Source: Nematostella vectensis
Taxonomy: Eukaryota; Cnidaria; Anthozoa; Actiniaria; Edwardsiidae
Assembly: GCF_932526225.1 (NCBI RefSeq)
Contig: NC_064046.1
Coordinates: forward strand, 10,193,719-10,257,718
Reading direction: 5' to 3'
Length of the DNA stretch: 64,000 nt
Below the pieces are notes generated by a model. It had not been told where the DNA came from. It worked only from the letters and a program-made list of their open reading frames with translations, and did not search any database. Shown piece by piece: positions 11,023 to 21,196 of this stretch (its first letter is position 1; each line of letters opens with the position of its first letter). The translations under genes and the position numbers were made by a program.

Positions 11023-12730
11023 AATTCGAGTAAGCTCTTTTAAAGAACTGAAATAACCACTTGAAAAACAATGGATCATCAATGACAGCTGTTCCGCAGC
11101 TATTGTTTTGTAAACGCTATAACCGCCCGCCGATTTTTCATCAAACGATGACATCGGAAGGCACCTTAGACGAGATGAGCGAGCCCTCTCTCAGAAAAAG
11201 CCAGATTTAGCCAAAGTGCACTTTGAATTCTACGAGTTACAGTGGCGATTCTCGGCAGCCTCAAATCTTCCTGTTTGATTTTAAGAAATCTATTAAAACA
11301 GGAGTGAGCTGAACTGCAGATATGTCCTTAATAACTCTAAGAAACTTAACATGCACAAAGAAAGCGCTTATGTCAGGTCGAGCAACGCTCCTATAGAAGT
11401 GAAACATTAAAGAACGACAAATTCCACCACAAAGACATATAATATGTTACCTAAGATTTTTGTCACCTCATAAACCACGTCTAGCGTATATCGTCCTCCA
11501 TAGATCCATTACTGCGGCATATAACGCTCAAGCAAAAGTGTAATCTCAAAGACACTACGCACTTTATTTACTTCATCAGAAGTCTATAAAAGGGCGAAAG
11601 ATTCATTGATTAAAATATTCTTGATGTCCATAGCTTACTGAAACATTTCAGTACACGCATTCTCTCCTCTTGCCGCCCTCTTAGTTATAAGAAGGGTTTG
11701 TGTCTAGGGAGACGGCCAACGCCCGTTGAGAACAAATTCCTCATTTGCCACCTTCTAAGCCGAAATCCGCAACTTATTCTAGATACGGTTACGCGATTTC
11801 ACAACATACATAACGGCGAGTGTTGAATTCACGGACAGGCAAAATGCGTTTTGAAACAAACATGGCATCTAATAAACGAATCTAAACATTTTGTCATGAG
11901 GTTCCACCCGGCTAAACGAATCTTCTAAAGATTCTTATAAAAAAACTGGCAACTTATCACGGATGTCAGCCTTATACGGCTAGAATATTTAATGAGCCTA
12001 TAGTCTCTTATAGAAAGGAGAAACCGCTTATAGACTTTTAAGTCAGAGCCACAATCTCCCATAAAGGACAAGGTATCAAAGCAGTTAAAACCCCTTATAC
12101 AACAACATTAGCGCCTGTGAATCGCTATAGATAACGTGCTTTATTTCGTAAATAGAATTATTATTATCCTCTTGCCACCCTCTTAGTTATAAGAAGGTTT
12201 TGTGTCTAGGGAGATGGCCTACGTCCGTTGAGAACAAATTCCTCACTTGCCACCTTCAAAGCCGAAATCCGCAACTTATTCTAGATACGGTTACGCGATT
12301 TCACAACATACATAACGGCGAGTGTTGAATTCACGGACAGGCAAAATGCGTTTTGAAACAAACATGGCATCTAATAAACGAATCTAAATATTTTGTCATG
12401 AGGTTCCACCCGGCTTAACAGAATCTTCTAAAGATTCTTATAAAAAACTGGCAACTTATCACGGATCTCAGCCTTATACGGCTAGAATCTTTAATGGACC
12501 TATAGTCTCTTGTAGAAAGGAGAAACCGCTTATAGACTTTTAAGTCAGAGCCGGAATCTCCCATAAAGGACTAGGTATCAAAGCAGATTTATTTACAATT
12601 GTGGCGGGTGTGGCTGTTGGCAATATTACACAACATAATTAGAAAGGAAATTCGAGTAAGCTCTCTTTAAAAAACTGAAATAACCACTTGAAAAACAATG
12701 GATCGTCAATGACAGCTGTTCCGCATGGAA
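11023..12730. repeat. Direct duplications: a 75-bp and a 420-bp block
   Basis: A block beginning AAATTCGAGTAAGCTCT and ending ACAGCTGTTCCGCA occurs at 11023-11098 and again at 12649-12726. Between them a block beginning CCCTCTTAGTTATAAGAAGG occurs at about 11675-12090 and again at about 12179-12590, with an offset of about 504 bp and only scattered differences. The nesting suggests a segmental tandem duplication or a composite repeat family. No coding content. Confidence 0.75.
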
Positions 12731-13794
12731 AATTGACCCCACCACTAAATATCTAATAGTCCGTCCCTTGGATTCAAGGAGATTCGATGATACAGTTTCC
12801 CGTATTCAACCATTCTGTCAATCACAACTCGTACCTTCTGCTACAGGGATCGGATCATCAAACTATTTGGCCATGCCATGTAGCTAGGGATGAACTTTAT
12901 AAAAATGTAACATGTGTTTACATTGCTGTTGGTATGGCAACGGAACGGTGAACCCGTTAAATTCACTATTCGCAAAGTGCTGTTCGCTACAGGGAAATTT
13001 TAAGCAAATAAGCTATAGGATATTATAAATCAGACCTTGGTCGACATTTAGATAAAGTTTTATTATAATCTATGAGAGGAATTCTGAGATATTGGCGTAT
13101 TTTTATTTTCAGTCAATCTGTTATTTACCTACTTTGAAAAAAATCCATACGCGGGCAAGGATTTTTTTTACCATTTTTATTTAGCTACCTTTATATTAGC
13201 ATACCAAAAATGAAAGCAATCGGTTTTGTTGATCGTAAGTTTTAGGGGCCACTATTTTAGGGGTCACTATAGAAAAAAGATGGTCGTGGATCGGCCCCCT
13301 TAAAGAACTTTTTTCCGACTATTGTGACACTAATATTTTGGTTTTGTTTTGAATATTAAAATATCTTATCTAATTGAAAAAATATCACCTTCATTCTCTA
13401 GCTATAGGGTTGATTATCTCAGTTGCATTTACACTCTTTGTTCGTAACAACCTTTTTTCAGCCTGAGATTTCACCACATTCTTAGAACATGTCGATGCTC
13501 AGATTTTTTCATTAAAGTGATTCGTACTGAAAAGGAAAAATTCTGTTTTAAATACTTTATTTGTATCTTAATGTTCTTTACAGTAGTTGGTGTGTATATA
13601 TCAGGCTGCGATGCCACTAAAGTTAAGAACATCCATAAGAACGTTTTCCTTTTTAGAGCCTTAGATGCTCTAAAAATAAGAACGGCTCAGGCTCAACTGA
13701 AAATTAGATGGGATTTCTATCGCCGCAGTACAAGATCTGTACAAGCTGGATCAAAGATTATTCGCTTAGTAACGTTTGGTCTTATCTTCTGCAG

Positions 13795-16700
13795 ATGAAG
13801 ACAAACAGCCCGACTTGCCTTCCTCGCAATCCTTCCAGCAGCTCTTCACAGGTCGCGTGTCGTTCGTCATCAGTGACATGGATGATGGCCAAGTCAGCCC
13901 CACCCTCTGGTTCAGTACCCCCCCACCTGAGGACATTGAACCTGAAGCAGACATGGTAAGCACACCCTTGGCTATTGTAAACACTTCCGTCACCACCCTT
14001 AGCATCTTTCACGCGGATGAGATAGAACCTAAAGCAGACATGGTAAGTATACCCTTGACTATTGTAAACACTTTCGTCACCACCCTTAGCATCTTTCACG
14101 CGGATGAGATAGAACCTGAGGCAGACATGGTAAGCACACCCTTGACTATTGTAAACACTTCCGTCACCACCCTTAGCATCTTTCACCCGGATGAGATAGA
14201 ACCTAAAGCAGACATGGTAAGCACACCCTTGACTATTGTAAACACTTTCGTCACCACCCTTAGCATCTTTCACGCGGATGAGATAGAACCTGAGGCAGAC
14301 ATGGTAAGCACACCCTTGACTATTGTAAACACTCTCATCCCCACAATTAGTATCTTTCACGCGGATGAGATAGAACCTAAAGCAGACATGGTAAGTATAC
14401 CCTTGACTATTGTAAACACTTTCGTCACCACCCTTAGCATCTTTCACGCGGATGAGATAGAACCTAAAGCAGACATGGTAAGCACACCCTTGACTATTGT
14501 AAACACTTCCGTCACCACCCTTAGCATCTTTCACGCGGATGAGATAGAACCAGCAGCAGACATGGTAAGCATACCCTTGACTATTGTAAACACTTTCGTC
14601 ACCACCCTTAGCATCTTTCACGCGGATGAGATAGAACCTAAAGCAGACATGGTAAGTATACCCTTGACTATTGTAAACACTTTCGTCACCACCCTTAGCA
14701 TCTTTCACGCGGATGAGATAGAACCTGAGGCAGACATGGTAAGCACACCCTTGACTATTGTAAACACTTCCGTCACCACCCTTAGCATCTTTCACCCGGA
14801 TGAGATAGAACCTAAAGCAGACATGGTAAGCACACCCTTGACTATTGTAAACACTTTCGTCACCACCCTTAGCATCTTTCACGCGGATGAGATAGAACCT
14901 GAGGCAGACATGGTAAGCACACCCTTGACTATTGTAAACACTCTCATCCCCACAATTAGTATCTTTCACGCGGATGAGATAGAACCTAAAGCAGACATGG
15001 TAAGTATACCCTTGACTATTGTAAACACTTTCGTCACCACCCTTAGCATCTTTCACGCGGATGAGATAGAACCTAAAGCAGACATGGTAAGCACACCCTT
15101 GACTATTGTAAACACTTCCGTCACCACCCTTAGCATCTTTCACGCGGATGAGATAGAACCAGCAGCAGACATGGTAAGCATACCCTTGACTATTGTAAAC
15201 ACTTTCGTCACCACCCTTAGCATCTTTCACGCGGATGAGATAGAACCTAAAGCAGACATGGTAAGTATACCCTTGACTATTGTAAACACTTTCGTCACCA
15301 CCCTTAGCATCTTTCACGCGGATGAGATAGAACCTGAGGCAGACATGGTAAGCACACCCTTGACTATTGTAAACACTTCCGTCACCACCCTTAGCATCTT
15401 TCACCCGGATGAGATAGAACCTAAAGCAGACATGGTAAGCACACCCTTGACTATTGTAAACACTTTCGTCACCACCCTTAGCATCTTTCACGCGGATGAG
15501 ATAGAACCTGAGGCAGACATGGTAAGTATACCCTTGACTATTGTAAACACTTTCGTCACCACCCTTAGCATCTTTCACGCGGATGAGATAGAACCTAAAG
15601 CAGACATGGTAAGCACACCCTTGACTATTGTAAACACTTTCGTCACCACCCTTAGCATCTTTCACCCGGATGAGATAGAACCTGAGGCAGACATGGTAAG
15701 CACACCCTTGACTATTGTAAACACTTCCGTCACCACCCTTAGCATCTTTCACCCGGATGAGATGGAACCAGCAGCAGACATGGTAACACACCGTTGACTA
15801 TAGCAAACACTCTCATCCCCACAATTAGTATCTTTTCCGACCCAATGTTAGCCCAGCCCTGTGGTAATGTTGAGTAGTCTGTTATAATACCCTTGCCCTG
15901 AGGACATAGAACCTAAAGTAAACATATTAAAATCACCCTTTAGACATCGACTAAGGCTTAAGGCATACGTCGAACCGAACATAAACCGAATCAATTTCAA
16001 AACTGGCGCGTGACTCAGTCGAGCTTATTTCCAGTGGCGGCAAACGTCGAGCCTATTTTTCAGGAGAGGATACTTTTTAAGTAATTTATTTCATATTTTT
16101 GTTGAATTTGCACGAAATAATTGCCAGTGACTGTTAAGATTTCATTATTGTCTCAAAGCAAAAGAACACGGGAATATCCACTTTCCCGTGCGAGCTTGCG
16201 TTTTAAAAAATTATGAATGCTTCTGGGCGCAGCTAGGAAAATACAATCATTGACGACCAATACATTTACAATAAGCACATTTGTTGCACATCGGTAATTC
16301 GCGTTTCCGGCACGTATTTGTGCCTTCAAACAGGAAAGTGTACTCCCCTGCTTCAAATTCTCCATTTTAATCAATTATTTTCTCATTTACATAATATATT
16401 TTATCTAATTCGGTTCAATACGACGTATTCCGCCAGGCCGCGCCAGACACGCATCTATTCGACTAAGCGACTCGAACTGGAATCTGTTAACCACACTCGA
16501 ACTGATTTGCCGCATACGTTGTACCTTCCAAGTACCTTTTTCCAAAACAATAGGTTCGACTGAATTAAATACATGTTCGGTTCGACGTGTGCCTTAAGCC
16601 TAAGAGACACTAAGAAATCACTTGACTTTGACAGTTGCAAACTCACGCCAAAATAAACTTAGATATGGCCGCATCCGTCACGCCAGAGAGTGACAAAAAA

Positions 16701-19700
16701 GTGGATTCATAAACGCTGAATTGAACGTTGTTGTTATTTGCCGCCAAAAGCCAGAGCACGCTTGTTTGCCACCCAAAATGTCACGTGATTTCTTATTGCC
16801 AATCGCCGGTTGCTTATTCTGTATTAATTCCAGGTGAAGTCCGACCTCGACTCTTTGAGAGAGAAATATTGTCCCGAGTTTGACTTGAAAGCCGAGCTCG
16901 AAAAGGGACTGGTACCCTCGCCCCCAGGCTCTCCATCGCGCAAGAAAGGAAGGTAAGCCAAGCACTAACCAATGGGATTACAAATTAATGAATTCAATTA
17001 TATAGGATGGTTTGGAATAACCTAGTGTTATTTCATCTGGTTCGCCGATGCTGCTACAGTAGATACAGTGAAGCTTACTCTGCCTGTAGGAAATACTGTG
17101 GAACTCGACCTTGATAACTCATACTCCATGCTAACTTGACTTCGATAACACAGACCCTATGTTAACTCGATACCGATAACTCAAGACCCTATGCTAATTC
17201 GACCTTGATAACTCATACTCTCTGCTAACTCGACATCTATAACTCATACTCTATGCTAACTCGACCTCAATAACTCATACTCCATGCTTACTCAACCTCA
17301 ATAAATCATACTCTATGCAAACTCAACCTTGATAACTCATACTCTATGCTAATTCGACTTTGGATAACTCAAACTCTACACTAACTCGACTTTGGATAAC
17401 TCAAACTCTACGCTAACTCGACTTTGTATAACTCAAACTCTACACTAACTTGACTTTGGATAACTCAAACTCTACACTAACTCGACTTTGGATAACTCAA
17501 ACTCTACACTAACTCGACTTTGGATAACTCAAACTCTACACTAACTCGACTTTGGATAACTCAAACTCTACACTAACTTGACTTTGTATAACTCAAACTC
17601 TACGCTAACTCGACTTTGGATAACTCAAACTCTACACTAACTCGACTTTGGATAACTCAAACTCTACACTAACTCGACTTTGGATAACTCAAACTCTACA
17701 CTAACTCGACTTTGGATAACTCAAACTCTACGCTAACTCGACTTTGGATAACTCAAACTCTACACTAACTTGACTTTGTATAACTCAAACTCTACGCTAA
17801 CTTGACTTTGGATAACTCAAACTCTACACTAACTTGACTTTGTATAACTCAAACTCTACGCTAACTTGACTTTGGATAACTCAAACTCTACACTAACTCG
17901 ACTTTGTATAACTACGCTAACTTGACTGTCTTTTGTCTTCTTTATCGAAAATGCTCCCCAATATCAGTCGATGAAAAAGGATGCTGTACTGCATTTGGTC
18001 ATTGCAAAAGATGACAAAATGTTGGTTGACAGAGGCTATTAAAGTTGACTATTAAAGCCATTATTCCACTTTGTACAAGACATTCAACCCCCCCCCCCCT
18101 CCTTAAAACCAAATTTATTCCTCTTAAGCAGCTTTCCTGATCTGTGAAAGAACTTCTTTGAATTCCATTTTCTCACGATTGCCCTCGTGTTTTCAGAGTC
18201 GCCAAGCGTAAATTTGACCCACTCATCTCTGGGTTCCCGCGTGACATCAAAAGGATGCGAGGTTAGTCTACTCAAAATAACTCTTAAAGCCGCATTGTCA
18301 CCAGTTTACTTCCGGTCGATTACGTAACAATCTCCAATGATTTTTAACAGAAAACGCGAAAAATATTTCAAAATATGCCACCCCCGCGCCCAATAGAATA
18401 AACACACATTATACATTACCCCTGTCACCCACTTTTACGTCTCGCTGCTTCCCAGGTCACCCGGGACGTGGTGGCCGCGGCATGAGGGGAATGAACCGAG
18501 GCAGAGGTCGCGGCATGAACGACCTTTTCCGGTCACGTAAGCAGAACACGAGTCGCCCTCCCAGCATGCACGTGGATGACTTTATGGCGATGGAGCAGCA
18601 CCATCACCATGCGCCCGACAAACAGCAGGACAGCGGAGTACCCGGTGGGCGCAGCCGCGGTGGCATGAAGGTAAAGAGGCGTTTACATTGTTGGTTTGAA
18701 GAGCAGCATTGTTGGCTTGTACATCATTTAATTGATAAGGCGTGAAAAACTAAGGCGTGAAAAACTTTTTTGATAAGGCGTCAAAAAACTGTCGAATATA
18801 TTTATCTTCCTCGTTGATGAGACCTCGTGTTTGGAGCGGAACTGAGGTGCGACAACGTCAATGAAGACAACCGTCTTAACAGCCTTTTTCGTAATGTTAG
18901 GGACCTTGAGCACGCGTAGACGTAGAACGCCGCGGACGTTAGATTTGTGCGCGCGCCGTTCTCGACGTTCCAACTACTACGTTCTCAACGACGTGAAAAG
19001 GGGATAACCGTTTTAACGGTTTTTTCGTGTTAATAATCAAACAAGAAAGCTCACCAATATCATGTACGTTAAATCGTCTACTAGGGTTCAATGGCTGGGC
19101 GTTCCCCGATGGACCGAGGCGCCAGTGGTTTTATGGGTAATCAGGGACGTTGGACCGGGCCTTTTACCGGACAGAGGAAGGGTGAGCGATTTCATTTACA
19201 ATTTATCATGCTTTCCACTATCGGTAGATTAAGTACAATCTGACTATCATATGTACAGTTTTGTCAATTTTGACTATCTGTCATATTTGAATACAGGACC
19301 TGGTTTGCAAGGCACGCCGGGAGGTCGTGGCGGCGCGCAGGACTGGGCGGGACAGCGCCAGACGATAGGGGGATTCCCCGGACAACGAGGCTTCCAGCGG
19401 GGGTGAGGGCTCAACACATGTGATGATTACATAATTCTCCCAAAATGCTTTGAAAATAAACCGTACCTGCCACACAAATGCTCGTCTTCTACAATTACGG
19501 GGCACTCGCACTCGAATTTAACCGATGTCAAGGGCGGATCCATGAGTTTCAAAAAGGTAGTGTTTCAGGTGGCGGATTCGTGGTTTATCTGGGATTTCCT
19601 TATATTTCTTGTGATTTCTAAGCCAAATGTTTGTAAATAGGGGCACCCGCTCGACCCACCCCTAGATCCGCCCCTGAATATGCATAGTATTTTCCTCCTG

Positions 19701-20924
19701 TTAAAGTAGAATATTTAACAAACAGATCTCATTTTTTAAGCGTCTGTCCTCTAATAGATGCACAGATGACGCCACAGCTTGTCATGAACAAAAAAGTATA
19801 ATGTATAATAGTTTATATTTGGACTGATCGTTATCGTCTCAGCAGGCCCGACTGGACAAGTCCACAGGGAGCCCAACAGTACCGAGGTTTGTTACAAGTT
19901 CGCAATTCTGTTTTTCTTGTGTTGTATTCTCGTGCGTTACTGACTTGCATTTTCTTTATTAGGTGGTCGCGGAATGCGTGACAACCAGTACAACCGACCG
20001 CAGCAGGCCCGCGGCTATTGGGAGGCCCCGCGCACAAAAGACTCTGATAACAGGTACATGTAAACGCGTTATCTTGTGGTAACAGGCGCGTGCACAGAGT
20101 GGGGGCGCGGCGGTGAGGGAGGGGTTGCAGGGAGTGGGGGTGGGGTGGAAGAGGGGGGAGGGGTTGCAGGGTGTGAGGGAGGGGGAGGGGTTGCAGGCTG
20201 TGAGGGCGGGGGAGGGGTTGCAGGCTGTGAGGGCGGGGGAGGGGTTGCAGGGTGTGAGGGCGGGGGAGGGGTTGCAGGGTGCGCCTGAATCACATACAAC
20301 TTTTTTAAAAGGTTATCAGTTCAAATGGGAAATGCCAAATGGCAGTTCCAAGCCCGAAAGGTGCTTATAGGTACTAATTATTTGTATAATTAAAGGTGTG
20401 GAATAAAGCCCAGCAATGTCAGAACCATATATTGATGGCCTATAATGGATAATTGTAGGATTTACCATATTCCCCAGCATTTGGTCGAAATTTAACGAGA
20501 CAGAGAAATTCTTACTTGGGCTTCACCTATTTACAAACAGTAGAAACAGCATTTTGCACAGTGACACAAAATGAGGGTCACCTGACTGTTTTGCTATGTG
20601 ACGTTTTATTTTTTATTTGTAAAACAAACATTGGTATGTACAGGACAAAAAAAAGTGTATATAATTTACAATTATTGAACAAGAATAACGCCGTATCACC
20701 AAGTCGATGTAATTGGCAAAGTTGCTTTTTGTTGTTTCCAAGTATGCCTCCTATTGGAAGAACAATAGGCGGGACGAAATAGATTCTGATAGAGTTATCG
20801 CGAATTAATCGACATTTTATTTCTCCATTTTAGGTTCATGTCTCCGCCTGTCAACGTCAGCAACTACCGACCAGGAGCAGGGCGCGGCTACCAAGGCCGG
20901 CATATGAGATCCTTTACTCGCTGA
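13795..20924 (+). CDS. VIRMA: VIRMA (Virilizer homolog), C-terminal nine exons
   Basis: VIRMA is the large scaffold of the m6A writer-associated complex (with WTAP, HAKAI, ZC3H13, RBM15) and directs methylation toward stop codons and 3' UTRs. Exons: 13795-13955, 16834-16952, 18197-18261, 18456-18670, 19085-19181, 19297-19402, 19846-19886, 19963-20053, 20834-20924. All junctions are GT-AG and phases match, giving 328 residues plus stop. Diagnostic segments are S-D-M-D-D-G-Q-V...L-W-F followed by E-D-I-E-P-E-A-D-M, the Y-C-P-E-F-D-L-K-A-E-L-E-K stretch, N-T-S-R-P-P-S-M-H-V-D-D-F, a long RGG/Gly-Arg tail, and the terminus G-R-H-M-R-S-F-T-R, all of which I recognise from animal VIRMA. The first exon starts in phase 1, so earlier exons exist, but none was found in the 13.8 kb to the left. 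Its 3' end converges on the RING gene. Confidence 0.9.
13928..15797 (+). repeat. 87-bp satellite duplicating a VIRMA exon end and its 5' splice site
   Basis: Twenty-two copies of GACATGGTAA lie exactly 87 bp apart, from 13950 to 15777. The first is the true exon-intron border (ATG|GTAAGC at 13955/13956). Each later unit repeats the exon tail (GAGATAGAACCTAAAGCAGA) and the intron start. The first 21 keep GTAAGC or GTAAGT; the last is GTAACA. 87 bp is 29 codons and no unit contains a stop, so the frame stays open from the exon to 15797; the opposite strand is open as well. Variant order (EPK/EPE/EPA, HA/HP, one LIPTIS unit) repeats every seven units, a 609-bp higher-order period. Decayed copies continue to about 15950. 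Confidence 0.95.
15798..16833. other. Remainder of the VIRMA intron after the 87-bp array
   Basis: Degenerate satellite remnants to about 15950, then unique AT-rich intron sequence. It ends at the polypyrimidine/acceptor TATTAATTCCAG before the exon at 16834. No gene seen. Confidence 0.5.
17095..17925 (+). repeat. 32-bp minisatellite in a VIRMA intron
   Basis: Consensus CTCGACTTTGGATAACTCAA followed by ACTCTACACTAA, about 25 copies. Units are diverged at the left end (CTCGACCTTGATAACTCATA) and homogenised to the right. It lies wholly inside the intron 16953-18196. Confidence 0.95.
18284..18378. mobile_element. Truncated piggyBac-like MITE in a short VIRMA intron
   Basis: TTAA followed by AGCCGCATTGTCACCAGTTT, the left terminus of the family seen intact at 24014-24246, then part of its AT-rich body. 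It occupies half of the 194-bp intron between the exons ending at 18261 and starting at 18456. Confidence 0.65.
20130..20282 (+). repeat. 27-bp G-rich minisatellite in the last VIRMA intron
   Basis: Units TTGCAGGCTGTGAGGGCGGG-GGAGGGG repeat about five times. Runs of G make the sense strand prone to quadruplex formation. Open frames on both strands here are a by-product of the 27-bp period. Confidence 0.9.
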
Positions 20925-21074
20925 AGGCAGCAAGGGCCTGGGTCCGCACCACAGGTTGCCCATTGTGGCTATGCTATAGAAAATCTTAAGTGACCAAAAA
21001 CAGCGCCATCGCAGTTCGTCGTTTACAACTAATCACAGCTCTGACACGAAGTTTCTTTGTGATAAACACATAGC

Positions 21075-21080
21075 AATAAA
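21075..21080 (+). promoter_or_regulatory. VIRMA polyadenylation signal
   Basis: AATAAA 150 bp after the VIRMA stop codon, upstream of the convergent RING gene's last exon. Confidence 0.6.
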
Positions 21081-21126
21081 TCGTTTGCATTGGACAATTC
21101 CTTGCTTAAATATTGTTTTCTCTTTT

Positions 21127-21180
21127 ATGGATACTATTGCCTTCATCAAGAAGATGGATACTATTGCCTTCATCAAGAAG
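21127..21180. repeat. Exact 27-bp tandem duplication
   Basis: ATGGATACTATTGCCTTCAT-CAAGAAG occurs twice without mismatch, just beyond the stop codon of the minus-strand RING gene, i.e. in its likely 3' UTR. Confidence 0.9.
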
Positions 21181-21196
21181 CTTGAATCCCATGATT

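Larger units (their letters stand above)
9886..13794. other. Repeat-rich non-coding region between the Ig receptor and the first VIRMA exon
   Basis: No exon of either neighbour is recognisable here. The stretch holds a truncated MITE (10075-10273) and a set of direct duplications (11023-12730). Because the exon at 13795 begins with a splice acceptor in phase 1, this region is presumably VIRMA intron. Confidence 0.4.

Noticed and set aside
13517-13798. Possible extra VIRMA exon just upstream of 13795
   Set aside because: No usable donor in the phase needed by the next exon and no resemblance to VIRMA.
14030-15780. Each 87-bp unit as a mini-exon (TTAG acceptor to GTAAG donor, about 40 nt)
   Set aside because: The intervening introns would be about 47 nt, too short, and a 40-nt exon breaks the frame; donor duplication alone explains the pattern better.
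13782-15791. 669-codon open frame on the minus strand across the 87-bp array
   Set aside because: It exists only because the period is a multiple of three and no unit has a stop on that strand; no start, domain or splice context supports it.
20069-20299. Pro-rich (ATPPPPS)n and Gly-rich proteins
   Set aside because: Translation of the 27-bp G-rich satellite inside the last VIRMA intron.
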